Of a stretch of DNA of 64,000 nucleotides, positions 1 through 13,330 are shown piece by piece. The translations under genes were made by a program, and so were the position numbers. The notes beneath the pieces were generated by a model, which did no database searches, was not told where the DNA came from, and saw only the letters and a program-made list of their open reading frames with translations. The stretch is from Pholis gunnellus (Eukaryota > Chordata > Actinopteri > Perciformes > Pholidae), in contig OU342824.1 in NCBI GenBank assembly GCA_910591455.2, positions 4,530,583 through 4,594,582 on the forward strand, written 5' to 3'. The stretch's first letter is position 1, and each line of letters opens with the position of its first letter.

Positions 1-3000
1 TTGCCCGCAACTTAGTGTTTTGGTTCAACCTTACAGCTCTCATCAACCAATTATTTCTAGCTCAGCGGCAAGCTCAATTAAAGCCTTCTGGCCTCAGACT
101 TGACTTGGACTTGATTCAGTTTGTGTGCAGAGGAAGATTGGCGCCTTCAACTCTTCGGTTTTGCTTTGAAGTAACATTTCAGCAGTACACATTCTTTAAA
201 GGAGACACATCAACCTCATTCTCGTGTCCCATACTTTTGTTTTGGGTTTCTACAAGAACATATTAACACGCTTTAACCGTTCGAAAAACACTTTATTTTT
301 CTCGTATGTCTGTTTGAAGATACCTGTATTCCCCCTTGGTCTGAAGCGCTCTATTTTAGGGCCTGTCCCTTTAATAAAGCCCCCTCCCGAAAAAGCCATG
401 TCTGTTCTGAATTGTCAGGGTCTTCCGGTCTTCAGTATCTACGCTGTCCCCGTCTTCACAGCAGCCGGGGGACTCACTGCCTGTGTCAACTACACAACGT
501 TCAGCGGCGCGTCTACCTGTGAATGTATAGTTGTGACATCATAACATTAATGAAGTCCTCGTTTAAAGAAGCAACTTCTGAACACGGGCTGTGTGCAGTC
601 ATCCGTGGATTTAACGTTTTGATCATTTCACAGTATTTATAAAGCACATAGATTTGCTTTTGTAATAAAAAAAATAAAAAAAGACATGGAAATCTCACTT
701 TTTTACTATATGGGCCCTAACTTTGGTGATACATGGTGTGCAGCTGTGCCTTGTATCAGCTGCACCGCAATCACATCTGACAAAGCCCAGACAGAAACAG
801 CCTCCGATACATTACTGCTGAAGTACGGTTATGTCAGCCTCTGCAGTATCGTTTTGATTGTTAAGTCATATTTGGGCAGTCTCCACTTTCACTGACACTG
901 ATTAACCCATGTTTATACTGTAACAGGCTAAATGGCGTGCACACTCACACTACACACACACACACTTATATTCTTGTCAGTAAGCCAGCACTGACATGAA
1001 TTGAGCTAACTTCTGGTTCCGACTGAACTATTTCTGTAATCGCACTCTTCCACCACACACCGCGCTGCTGCGGGCTCTCTCAGGGTGCTGCTAATGATCC
1101 AGTGACCCAGTCCTGAACCTTTGACATTGAATACGCCATCCTCGTGTGATGTGATTGCAAAAGTTTGAGCGATGCGTTTATAAAAAACCGCAACTCTCCC
1201 TCTGTCCGCTTCCTTTCGGTCTCTCTCCCATCAAATGGCACAGAGGAGCTCCCGGCCCACAGCGCCACTTTCTTTTCTTTCATGCTTCCTGTCAGTCAGT
1301 CTGTTTTTTCCGCGCGTCTCGAAGTGAAGTCAGGCTGCTACTTTCTGCTACTTTCTGCCAAACAGCTCTCGGTAAAGATATTCGATACCGCTACTTCATA
1401 GTTCTGCGGGAGAGGCAGCGGGGGACTTCATGTGTCATTTCACAATTAACCTCGATGTCTGTGCTGCCACATGCTCAAATCCCCGGAGGAGAGTGAGCCG
1501 CGTCGGAGGACTTACGAAGACTGAAATGTACGACTAGTGCAGTTCTGTTTGTTGAGGGGAAATATGATGAATACAACAATGAAAAGTGGAGACGCATATG
1601 ACACATTTTCCCATGCGGGATTCGAAAATAACTCAGAAGGACACCAGAGAGAATGTTTTTAACTGATCTGCCAACTGTTTCCAAAACATGAGACTGCAGT
1701 AATAGGGCAGCGTCTCCTGAACAGCAGCCACCAGATGCCGAGCATCGAAGAGGCCACGAGATGCTCAATGCAAAACCCTGACTGTATCAAAGTGAAAGGG
1801 AAAAGCCTGGGGGAGGTTTGTTTGATAGGAGTGTCCGATTTTCACACGGCGGTGGTTCCTCAATCAGCTCCCAGACCTCGCATTGGTTGAGAGGCTCTTA
1901 AAAAAAAAAACTATGCATATTTGCATTCAGGTGACGCGGGTTCAGTTCCCCCAGCCATAAAACGTGAGACCGAGTCACAAAACGAATGACAGGCGAGATA
2001 AATGTGGCTTCAGCCATCCATCAGTGTCTGCTGCTGTCCCGTTAAAGCCGCAGCGTATCCTTATTTATGAGGACAGGTAGAGGGGGCTTAGGAAAACATC
2101 AGAGATGACAGAATATGAATATCAGATAGCGACGATAAAGCGACGCTGTGAGGGAGAAAACCAACATCCGCGTGGAAATGACCCAGACGCACTTCTTCAT
2201 CGGACGTCTAGAATGAATCCCGAAAAAAACAAAAGCTGAGGGAACCTGAGCCTGTGTGTGTGTGTGTGTGTGTGTGGTGGGGAAATTTGAGGAAAAGAAT
2301 GATACAGATAACAGAGTGTTTCTGAATCGTCAACGAGATTGATTTTCAGGTTTGCAAGCCAATACAAAGATTTGGTAATTGAGTTTAAGTGAATTGAAAA
2401 GGAGACAGAAAAAAAAGGGGGAGAGCAGACCGGGACAAAGAAAGTTAGACGAGAGAAAGAAGAGAGATAAGCAGAGAAGTAAAGAGACAGAAACAGAGAG
2501 GAGACAGTTGAGAAAACAAAAAAGATTGAAAGAGAGATGTACTGAGACACACGATATGAGACAGCCAGCTCGGCCTCGCCTCATCGATCAGACAGGTTCA
2601 TGAGTGATAGCAGCCAAAGGCCCCGGCCCCGCCGCCACATGCCCTCTGCTTTATTTCATCATGAAAGTTTTATGCGCGGAAAAATAACAAGACGCGGAGC
2701 CAAGTGGCTCGACGGTCGGACAGAACGAAAGAAAAGAAAAAAATCAGAGCCCTCCGAGACAAAAGGCTTCTGTTGTTTCTAAAATCAACATTCATTTGCG
2801 ACTTGGCGGACCCCCGCCTGGAGGAAGCCTGTGGTAGAGAGAAGTAAATGAGTCAGGGGTTGTTTTCTTCATATTTTGCCATCTGAGGTCCGGAGTTGTT
2901 TTTTATGCAAAACCTTGTGGTTTTGCCTGAGAGTTTGGGTTTCACCTCTGCCCCTACGAACACCCACACCCCTCCCTCCCTCAGTTACTTTCAGACCAAA

Positions 3001-3405
3001 CGGGAATGAATGACGTGACGGCAATGAATCAGAGCAAACGCGTCGTCCTGGGATTTGTCCACATCACAGCAGAAACCCTTTGTGGAAGCCTTTGTGTGTA
3101 ATTTGTCCTGCAACGCCACAAAATAGACTGAAGTCACTGTGTTTTAACTTCAAAACTCCTGCGTCTCTCGGTACTTTGCCCCCCCCCCCCCCATCAAACG
3201 GGTCACAGGAGCAAAAGTGCAAATGTAAATCAAAAGGTAGGATTTATACAGTGACGGAACATTAGGCTTTATGGATCCCTGCAGAAGCAACAATAACAAG
3301 GCAGAGCTGAAGAGGCAGAAGGAAAACTCAACTTATGAAAATAAGTAATATTTCCCTGATATTTTCTTTTCTTCTCTTCATCTCCTCTGCTGTGATTGGT
3401 ACATA
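1..3405. other. Gene-free stretch
   Basis: No ORF with coding character on either strand. It contains a (TG)12 tract (2253-2276), a purine-rich region (2395-2530), a C14 run (3179-3192) and an octamer-like palindrome atgcatatttgcat near 1913-1926. Confidence 0.6.
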
Positions 3406-4870
3406 GAGTCCGAGTAAGTAAAGTGCAAATCTTAGTTAAAGTTGAACTTTTCTCTGTCATCAACTCTTCTAACAAGCATTTTTTCCTTCAGAGCTTTGAA
3501 CAGACTCCATCAACAGTACTGATGATAACCACGAAATGCAGTTGAAAGTTTTGAAAATGATAGTAAGTGAAATATAAGACGACCCCAATTCTAAGACAAC
3601 CGTGTCTTTTCTCCTCCTGTTTTTGAATCTATCTATAGTCCTGCTGGACAAAAACTTCTCGATTAAAGCATGAAACAAATCCCACATTTGTGTAGCTGCT
3701 CAAAGTTTTCAAGCAGCTGGTTCTTCACTCTGTTTATCAGTCGTACACGACCGCACTCTCCTGTCAGGCTTATCGAAGCGGTTGGGAGGATTTTCTTTGG
3801 CAGTTAGTATTTTTCAGCCTATCTTCTTGAAGAGATGCTTTCAGTTCATTTTCTTACTCCTTGGCAGCAATGTTGTGTCGATCAGAAACCTCTGCAGGTT
3901 AAATTCAGTTCATTCAGGTGTGAAGTCAATCAAAAGAGCCACAATATTATATTCTTATCGTGTAAAAAGAGAAAATTGTGTGCAGGGACTTAATCTGTGG
4001 TTATTGAAAACCATGTTTTAATTTAGTATTTTCTGTGTGTGTGTGTGTGTACATTTCTGGCCCTATGGTCACATTGTGTTTTTATGCTTGTAATTTCTGC
4101 CCTGTTAAGCACTGTGACTTATGTCTGAAAAGCGCTATATAAATGCATTTTACTTACTTACTTGTTTCAGCTCTATTCCTCTCTGTTCATATCGTTGGAC
4201 AGTGAATGAATGTGTTAGGATTCTGATCATATTGGGCTCTTAGGTTTATTTTTCTGTGCCTTTGAGTGGGACTGTTGGGTCTCTCTCTCTCCGTCTCTGC
4301 CGTGTGTGTGAATATGGCACTCGAGTCGAGGCCGACGCTTACCGGAAAACACATTGACCGAATAGCATCACATGAGATGGTTTACTATGCATGTAATTGG
4401 TTGGTGTGTTTCCTGGACCGCTAAATGAGCTAGAAAAGCTGCGCCGGTTAAAATAGAAGCACGGATATAAGTCCAGCGTCCAGATACAACGGCTTCTGGG
4501 TTCGGACACGGACCGCAGTCCGCCTATTAGTGACCTCTGTGCTATACTATGCCTTTATTTTGACAGGCTATACCACATCTATTTTCGACATACTATACTA
4601 TGACTTTTCTATGACTTTTTTTATGACTTTTTTTATGACTTTTTTTACCACTACGGCTTTTTCTTTTCCTACTCTATTATGTCTTTTTGAGTTTTTTGAC
4701 GTCCAATACTATGACTTTTTTTAAATTCAAGCCCGATATCTAGAATCCAAATAAAAAAATATGAGATGGGGCATCTCTGTGGTTAATGTATTTCAAGAAT
4801 ATTTTATAAGTTCCAAATGCTGGAAAAAAAATATTTCTGAACATTTCCTGTTATTAAAATGATAGATTTC
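3406..4870 (+). repeat. Duplicated block A, module L
   Basis: Nearly identical, in inverted orientation, to 28977-30455. Homology begins at 'agagtccgagtaag' and ends at 'gatagattt'. It contains an L2-like LINE/SINE tail (around 4070-4165), a hAT-like terminus ending near 4541, and an AT-rich stretch of tatgacttttt repeats (4590-4650). No gene is recognised in it. Confidence 0.85.
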
Positions 4871-5800
4871 GAGGATTGTGCATCCTTGGAAGGGGTATGT
4901 GAACTTGTGCTTGGACAGTGTAACCCTTCTTGATACTGAAAAGTTAGACCAACATGCCTGCTCTTCTATACGCCGTTAAAACCGCAAACATACATACAAT
5001 AGATTGATTCTCTGGTGCAGTCTGCATTGACAATTATAGAGGTCAAAGGTTTACCACTTTGTCAACATTTAAGTGTTGTAGTTTGGCTCCAGTCTTGAAT
5101 GGATGCTATATGTGTTTCAAATCACCAGGTGTCACTGTGCTTACTGACCTCAAAGGCCTGCAGCTTCAAATCTTCTTTTCATCTTCTTGATAACACATAT
5201 ATCTTAAGCCACGCTAGCAGCATTGTGGCTCTCAACAACTATCAGGTGGATTGCTATGGAATTAGCGACACATATCCGATGTCCACAGAGGACACATTCT
5301 AATGACAGTGGCTGATGGCGCGAGAGCGTCTTTTTTAATGTGACAGAAAAGGAAATAGTAACTATTGAAGTTGAATACATGTAGTAGGGTAAAAGTGCAA
5401 GACTGCAAGTACTGTAAATCAGAATAAATAGCTTTGGCGGCACTTTTCTTTCTTGTAAAACATCTTGAGTGTGTGTTGGGTTGGAAGCTGTTCATCTTTT
5501 GTAGTTATCCCCCAAATACAACCTTCATTGCTGCTAGTTGTCTGAAAAGGAGGGGTATCTTTGAAATCTTCCATTTTCCCCATTTATGGAGTATTGTCAG
5601 TGTTTGGACCTAAAGTGAGATTGTATTTAAAATGATGATTGCTTCTTAACATACATCAAAAAACAGTGATAACATTCATAAATACAACATTCTCAGAGTT
5701 TTATGATCTGATAGATTGTATAACATTATTCACAGGAAAGGGCTGAATCTCAACTAGCACTAACTCTCTGAAGAGAGATCCAATTAGAGCTGATCAGCAA

Positions 5801-5844
5801 CAGCTGTGACACCTGCACAATAGGGTTATTTAACCTGCCATGTG
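5801..5844 (+). promoter_or_regulatory. Candidate promoter of copy A gene: E-boxes and TATA-like box
   Basis: CAGCTG (5801-5806), CACCTG (5810-5815), TATA-like TTATTTAA (5826-5833) and CATGTG (5839-5844) lie 35-78 bases before the signal-peptide ATG. The arrangement is kept in all three copies. E-boxes next to a TATA box occur in many tissue-specific promoters, including egg-coat genes; which tissue applies here is unknown. Confidence 0.35.
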
Positions 5845-5878
5845 GCACAGGCAGCATTTTCTGTTGGTGACTGAAGCG

Positions 5879-6640
5879 ATGGGAGCTTTTTGGGCCTTGT
5901 TTATTTGTGTGCTGACTGTCTGGCTTACCAAAGGTATTTATATTTGTTTTGTTTGAAGCTTGTATTCAATAAATTGGTAGTTGAGAAAAGCAAAAGTTAG
6001 GTATGTTAATTTCTTTATTCTTGAAATTCCATTTAGCAGTGACAGGTTTGTCTTATGTGCCGTCAAACTGCCAAACAAATGTGATAAATAGCAAGTTCTG
6101 TGTCCATAGGCTCTTGTTTACCTGTTGGTGGCTCAACTGAAAGAAGCAATGACTTGCTGCCGAGGAAAATGAGAGGTAAGAATATTAATACTACTTTTTT
6201 ACTATAGATTTGTCTTCCAATGACCTCTCCATAAAGAAGGCCCTTACACTTAACATTTCTGTTCACATGAGTCCATGTGCAAGTTTCTGTACGGATCAGG
6301 TTCCTGGTGTCATAATTAGGTTATTCATTAATGCTGTCTGGCTTTTGGTGTTTGGATTCCAACAAAATGTTTAAGCTACATTGTCCATAAGATTTGAGTT
6401 GTAGTTGTATTTTATCATCGGCCACTGTAAGAGTTCAATATGTGTTGTGTTGGAGTAAAACATTTATTTTTAGCTGATGCCTTAACATCCACGACACCGA
6501 CGGAGGCCCCGGTGGCGCTGGCGGAGGCGCTCTGGACGCCGATCTCGGAGAGGGCCCAGCCGACGCTGGCGACGGTGATGTGGGAGACTGTGATTTCGGA
6601 GCCATGGACGTCGCCGACGTGGGCGACGTGGGAGACTTAG
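5879..6640 (+). CDS. Unknown secreted Thr/Pro/Trp-rich protein gene, copy A (three exons; shortened)
   Basis: I infer three exons: 5879-5933, 6110-6175 and 6474-6640. Exon 1 encodes 'MGAFWALFICVLTVWLTK', a signal peptide, after a GAAGCGATGG start context. Exon 2 gives 'GSCLPVGGSTERSNDLL' and ends at a GAGAG/GTAAGA donor. Exon 3, after TTTATTTTTAG, gives 'ADALTSTTPTEAPVALAEAL' and a short Thr/Trp-rich stretch to a TAG. Both introns are phase 1, and only this frame is free of an immediate stop at the third exon. An AATAAA at 6742-6747 may end the transcript. Compared with the B copies the repeat part is shorter and the stop comes early, so this may be a decayed copy. I do not recognise the family; there is no transcript evidence. 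Confidence 0.45.
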
Positions 6641-6735
6641 TGTTTGTGACGCCAGAGTTTGTGACGCCAGAGTTTGACGAGGGCGACGCCGACTAGGGCG
6701 AGGGCGACGAGGCCGCCGATGCTGGGGGCGAAGGC
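6500..6735 (+). repeat. GC-rich minisatellite, copy A (degenerate)
   Basis: Related gac-gcc-gacg-tgg units are visible but more diverged. They include a local duplication of 'tttgtgacgccagag' (6646-6677) not seen in the B copies. Confidence 0.6.
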
Positions 6736-6741
6736 ACTTTG

Positions 6742-6747
6742 AATAAA
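6742..6747 (+). terminator. AATAAA polyadenylation signal, copy A
   Basis: Lies at the end of the GC-rich minisatellite and is followed by a T-rich tract, as in copy B2 (36555-36560, minus). Copy B1 has AATGAA in this place. Confidence 0.4.
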
Positions 6748-9700
6748 ACTTTTTTTTTTCTGATATTTTGGTTTCCTTTTTTCTCCGGGGAAGGAGGAGT
6801 GTGTTCTGACCAAGTGCATCCTGGGATTTGATTGGCTAGGTTTTTTTCAGTGCTTTGTCTTTGTTGCAAACAAAACTATTATTCTCATGCACATTAATAA
6901 GCCATAGTGTGAGCACAATACAAAGGTAACAGTATGACCAATGTCAGCAATACTTTAACTAATAGACCAGGAACTGTCAATTTTTTTTATGAATGCTTTT
7001 ATGTCCTTTTTATGGACAAGAGTCAAAAGTGTTGCATGTCACCTTCAAGCAATAAGCAGAGCTTGGTGATGGGTCTCAGAAGAACATTTCAATCAGGAGA
7101 GACTAGTGAATGATTAGTTAACATTTATTATGACAGATGCTGCATTGATGAGTTGCACAGAAACTCGATGTGATTTCCCTGAGCGGCAACTTCCAAAACA
7201 CATTTAAGACTTTAAAACTCACACTAACAAGACTAAGAGTTCACAACCAGGCTCACAGCTCTGTGAGGCTGTACTTTGTTGGCACATCCAACACGTATCA
7301 ACTCATCATATACCAACGCTTGGTCACGACCCTAAGCGTCACTCTCTAACTGACATTCTACTACAGTCGCAGTAGTTAATATTCTGAATTCAAAATAAAA
7401 AAAACAATCCACCTCTTTGCCCATTTTTAGATTAACCAAGAGTTAGGCTGTATCGTCACTGCCAAGATGGCGACAGTCAGATCCTCCCACTTTGAGCTGC
7501 ACAGCGATGCTTCAGAAAACTGAGTGACGTTACGGAGACTACGTCCATATTTTATACAGTACATGGTTTGATCCATCCACCATTATTCATCACACTCCTG
7601 GAGCATGTCCTCTGGGGGGGGATCTATCAATGCTGCTAAGTTTACGTTGTATACTTGAAAACCCTGTCTGTATCGTACGGCCGGGTAAAGGGTTCCTTGC
7701 GTGTTGGTATCAGACACTGGGGGTGTGACAGAGCATCTGTAATCGATGTCTTGAAAATGAGAACAGGCTGGTGCATCTGTGCTTTAGGCTAAATGCTAAC
7801 GTCAGCATGCTAACATGCTAATCCGTAGAACCATGCTGCTAAAAACAGATATTGGATGAGTCCGAAGTCACTGGTTTCAGACCCACTACTACCTATATGG
7901 TGGACCTAATAATTAGTTTGCTATTTTGTAGTGCCGTCAGAATGTATAGTGAATGTATAGTACAGCTGATTTCCGCTGCACATCATCTCGGATATTTCCA
8001 TATTGTGTGAATGCTTGTCTTTGTCTCCAGACAGCATCAAACATGTCCAATACTAGCTGAAATGAAAACAAAATGTAAACGTGTCCAATTGAAACAAATT
8101 CCAGAAGATCTTGCTCCAAGGCCAAGCCGAACCACCAAACATTGCTTCTGATAAGTTCTGAAATGCATGTTATTTCGTTCTGAATTCGAAATATAAGCAG
8201 ATCCGGCTCCATCTGAAGTTGCAAACCAAACATAGCTTGTTGGAAAGAAGTTGCCAAAGATAGAAGATAAAGAGTTATTAAAAGTCCAGAAAGAGAAAAT
8301 AGGATGAAAGAAAGCAAATATTTTGCCCCATGTTCAGCTCTACAGCACATTCACCAGGAGGAAAAGCATTCCTGCATATTCTGTCAGCTTCGAGACGTGA
8401 AACGAGTAAATTCCACCCATCGCCAACGATAAAGACAATGTTATTGCAAGACTCACAGTGTTGGGTTGCATGATGTTTGTCTCCTTGGAAACAAGCCCGT
8501 TGGAGAGACGGCGGGGTTTAGTAGCCGAGTCCAGATCAGAAAGAGGTGAAGGCCCTCACACTGTCTCTTTACTATATTCTGCCAAGGTGAGAGGAAGCCA
8601 GATGCCAACCGTGTTTAATATGGTCAAACATGAGAACGTTCCTGTCAAAAGCAGAAGTGTTCCGTGCGTTCTCGATGCCTTTTAGGCCATCGCAAGACAC
8701 TGAAACTCTCCACTGAAACCCGGATAGATTCTGTAATTTAACTCTAAGCAGCTCGATGTTAGAGCGCTGACTGTGTGTGAATGTGAGCTTCACCTCAGTG
8801 TCATCGATCTCCATTTACAGGAACCGTGCGCGCATGAAAAGCCAGGTCTGGACTTGATTGGGAGGCGAGCGGAGAGGCGGCTAATTTGTCATCATTTGGG
8901 TGACAACTTGTCTGACTGACATGCTCCCTCACTGACCTCTCTCGGCTCTTTGAACCGATAACAAAACTGTATGTGTGCGACTGTGTGTGAGCAGGGGAGA
9001 AGGAAAATGACAGCGATGACGGGTTGAATGGTGAATTCCAAACTATAACAAAGGTACGAGAGAAGGTAAAGCAGCGACATTTGATTCTCATTTTGTCGGG
9101 TTGCTGCGCGGCCGTGAAACATTTCTTCCGAAGCAACGAGGATCCGACTCGTAGTACAGCGGCAACACCGCAATGAATCAAGTTACAACATGTAGTGTGA
9201 AAAGGGGTCGCTCATAGTGATGAACGAGAATTGTCACCCGACTCTGCGGTTCCTCTCAGCTGTGGGGAGCCTTTGAGTGTCTTTCAGCTCATTGTTTGGT
9301 TTATACGGCCCACGACTTCACTGTTTTCATTCACTCTCACAGGCGAGATGCTTTCCTTAACAATGGGTGTCGACCAAAACTGAGCTAAAAGCAGAGCGGG
9401 TATTGGATTTATATATGCCAGCTGGGCTAATGTTTCTTTTTGTCTGTTGTTTTTGCTATATGTTGGTATGCTATATATGTTGGCTATATCAACAAGATAA
9501 TGTCAATTAGTGCAGGTTTAACTGAAAGACTGTGGCAGTAACTGTTGTCCCCATGGGGAAATGTCCAGCATAGTTTATATTGAACTCTTTTTGCTGTAAG
9601 TAAGATATTTTGTATATAACATAAACTGGAATGAGAATCAAACTGACTACCTTCAACACATCCCCGTTTTCTTTTCCACTCAGAGGTGCTTAAAGTTTAA

Positions 9701-11403
9701 CCTTCAACCTTGATTTTTTTTCTACAGGAAACTACATAATTATTCTATTTAAACACTGTTTTGTTTTGAAATGAAAGCTGTCCACTCCGGTCAGCATCAG
9801 AGTCTCAGATCTGTTTTATAAGTTCACAGAGACTCTGTGACACAATTTCGTAGACATAGTATTGAAATAATTGGCTGTGTCGCTCAGGCCTGAACAGAGA
9901 AAAGCCAGTGTGTCTCTGCAAGCCTGCTAATTCACCTGGGAACAATTCTATACAGGTGTAGATCTCTGTACAACTTGTTAATCAAACTCTACATATGTTT
10001 AGACATTCACAGATTATGCACAGGGTGTGTTGGTATTTATCTTTTGCTACGAGTTCTCAATGTGCGCCTATGTAATGCGGCTATAGTTTATTCTCTGTTA
10101 TTGATAATGACACATTCATGTGTCTGTGCACTATTTCTCACACTGTCATTTTTCAGACAGTCAGCACTAAATCAGAGGAAACCTGGTTTTCATAACGCTG
10201 AGAAAAACTGCAGTGGATGAATAAACCAAATCTGAAGTTGATTATGAGAAGTAATGAGTTGTTCTGTTTCAGAAGCTGCTTTTTTTTTTACTTTTTATTT
10301 TTACAAGCAATTGGTAGCCGAGCACATAACCCTGTACGGGGAACCGGCCCGGTACGCAGGCAGGCGAAGCCGCAGGCATTGTGAAAGCTGAATAATTACA
10401 TCACCTGAAATGTTTTTTTGGCTTAAAGCATGGAATGGAAGATTAGCTTCCCAGTGGGAGGGTTTAAAAGATCCAACCTCCCTAACCCTGCTGGCTTGGG
10501 GACGACTGCATGGGGCTGACGAGATGTAAGAATAGGCTCTTTCTCTAGAGTTGAACCATTTTTGTTATTTGGATGAATAAAGCAAGGAGAATGGGTAAAC
10601 AAGCGGCAGCCATGTGCGCCAACAGTCTTGAGAGTTTACCGTCTGTTTAAGTTGCTTCACAGGTTCAAATTATTTTGAGTTTATTGACCCTTTGCAGACC
10701 AATCATAGCATGGCGACGGCCAGCTCTGACCAGTCACATAAGACTGTGCTCCATAACATGTAATTGATTGAAATTGTCTTTGTTTTCAGGCTGGTTTTGT
10801 GGATTTTTAGCTAGTCACGATACCCGTTAGCTGGAGAGGATGGAAGGAGATATGCGTTTCTAAAATGCTATGTTTCTACATTCGCACAGTACGTCAGGTT
10901 TAGGTAGGTTTCAAAATGATCCGTTTTGGATTGGTGTTCAAGGTTTTGGCCTGGTGAAGACTTCTACACTCAGGTCATGTGCTCAGTACTTTGGGCACGT
11001 GTAGTTCATAATGGATGTGCGTATTTACAGAAGTTGAAGTCATTAATCTAGTGTGTGTCACCTCCCTGTTTAATCACACCAGCCCACTAGGAACTGCAGC
11101 GTCACTCTAACACACTGTTTATAATTTGCGATCGCTCTGCTCAATGTTTATGTAGGCTGTTAATCACTTCAGAACCATGACATCATATTCCTTTTATGAG
11201 CTGAGTGCAGGGCAGTGTCGTCGGGCAGGAAGCGTAATGTGACTTTACCTCGCTAACTTTCAATTTAGGTGGAAATTGAATGCGGAAATAGTCCACCAAG
11301 GCATGGATCACAGACAGCATCACCTTTTATTTTGAAATTTAGACCTCAAAATCTGTTTCTTGTGGCGAACATATGTGTTCTGTTGGTTGTTTTGTGTGTA
11401 TGT

Positions 11404-11405
<2 letters not shown>

Positions 11406-11457
<52 letters not shown>
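11406..11457. repeat. (TG)n microsatellite
   Basis: About 26 uninterrupted TG units. Confidence 0.95.
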
Positions 11458-11458
<1 letters not shown>

Positions 11459-12501
11459 TTTTGGTGTGGTTGATAGAAAATGGTCACAGGCGCCATAGTT
11501 GATTAATTGTTTTATACAGGGTTTGAAATTAAATTTCAAAATAATAAAAAGTAAAATAAAAAGGGGGAGGGTGGTTTTAACATGTTTTATAGTAAATGGT
11601 GATTCTGTACTACCGTATACCTTGCCTGTCATTTGGGGTGAGCATGAGAGCGCACGCCCCGAGCATTTCAGAGCAGAGAACACTGATTCTTTTTTTTACA
11701 ATTTTGAAACAGATTTTTTTAATCATTCAAACATAGCTGTGTGGTTGAACACACATTTTTTTTTCTGTGGTGTGAAAAACTCACAATACATATTTACTTT
11801 TGCTTTACCCAGACTTTAACCTTTTTGTTGATTCCAAAATCTCCCAGCGACTCAATAGATCACCATTGTGTTTTGGGCTGGTGAGTAAATCTAGCAACCA
11901 CTTTCTATATTTTACCATTTGGCTCGTGGCTTGTACTGTTTCCAGCGCTGCTTCAATAGTGTGTAATATTGTATAATACACTTCACCATCAACCTCTACA
12001 TAGAAAAAAAGGACTTGCACAATAACTTAAATTATGCCTTTAAAAGATGGTAATATTTAGTTGTAGTCGTCTGAGGCATGCTGAAAGGGTCTTACTGTAT
12101 TTAAATAGTTTACATATTTTCTATTTTACACTCTGTAAAGATCTGTGATGTGCATTGCAGAATATATACATGAGGAAATGCAGCAGAGTGCAGAGACAAC
12201 TGCTTTTCTCCACAACTTTGGTATAGTGTCGTGTGTAACAGTGGTTCTTTGTTAGTCGACCGAAAGCACTCTCCCTGGGCGATCAACGCAGGATGCAGGC
12301 CTCATAGAAACACACACACACACTTACACACACACATACGCTAAGGGAACTTATACATCAGAGCAGTCACCCTCCTATGAATGTTTAATAAGCGAGGAGA
12401 GGGGCCAGTCAAAATTCACACACACACACACAAACTTAATGAGGGGTGTCTCACATGTAGTGCTTCAACTGACGCCAGGAATGGTGGGAGAGGGAAAGGT
12501 G

Positions 12502-12532
<31 letters not shown>

Positions 12533-13039
12533 ACAGTGGGGGTTTTAAAGGTGTGAATCAAACACTTAACTAAGCTGCTCCGCTCGTGCTTTCCCAAGAC
12601 TTACACAAACACGTTACGCAGCCTTTCATATTTCTGCACGTATACTGACCGCATGCTGCAACAGATGTACACAATAGAACTAAACTGGATTTCTGTTAAA
12701 ATGACACTCAACTAACTTGTCTCCGGGCCTCCTAATGTAATCTGTGGAAGATTAATTGAGCTAAACTTGAACCTTCAATGCATGTCTCGACCTAGCAGCA
12801 AGCAAAAAGTGACTCCCACTCTCTTTTTTTTCCTTCTGATCTCTACACTAAGCTAGTAGAGGACCCATACACACGCAGCTGCGGACACCACAGACGTGTA
12901 GTAGTTCTGTTTATAGTGTCCGCCTAGAGGACACGTACCGCACATGTGCAGTCGATCGCTACGCTACCACTTTGTGGTGTAGTTACCGTGTGGACAAGTT
13001 CACCGCAAGTTCACCGCACGCAGCCTTCACGACACTGTG

Positions 13040-13330
13040 GTGCTTTTAGCTAAAGTTATTATGCTGACATGTTCCCAGTGACAATGCTACCATGCCGATG
13101 TTTAGCAGGTATAATGCTTACCGTGTTCGCCAGCTTAGTTTAGCGTGTTAGCATGCCAATATTTGCCAATTTGCAACATAAAGTGTAGCTGAGGTCAATG
13201 GGAATGCCATTCGATTTTTAACGTATTTATTCATGAACCAAAAAATTGGACACATGGAAAATGTTACCTGATAATGGTGCCAGAGGAAAAGTCAACGGAT
13301 CACCAACGTGATTACGACATCAACCTATGA
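13040..13330 (+). repeat. Dispersed teleost repeat ('gttagcatgccaa ... ggtgccagaggaaaagtca')
   Basis: Shares the order 'gttagcatg', 'ttggacacatggaaa', 'acctgataatggtgccagag' and 'ggatcaccaa' with the copy at 56410-56720. This family is common in percomorph genomes. Confidence 0.65.

Larger units (their letters stand above)
4871..7951 (+). repeat. Duplicated block A, module R
   Basis: Directly adjoins module L. It matches 38673 down to 34920 (copy B2) and 34432 down to 30896 (copy B1) on the minus strand, but lacks an insertion of about 0.7-0.8 kb that both B copies carry. It also lacks about 80 bases near 7830 present in B1. It carries the copy A secreted-protein gene. Confidence 0.85.

Noticed and set aside
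11269..11502. ORFs made of Cys-Val or Thr-His repeats over dinucleotide tracts (also at 15177-15565, 20482-20935, 24549-25076).
   Set aside because: Translations of (CA)n/(GT)n/(GA)n microsatellites.
11805..12020. 71-codon minus-strand ORF that looks protein-like.
   Set aside because: Flanking text ('gttgatagaaaatggtcaca') looks like a dispersed repeat, and no splice borders or homologous domain were seen.
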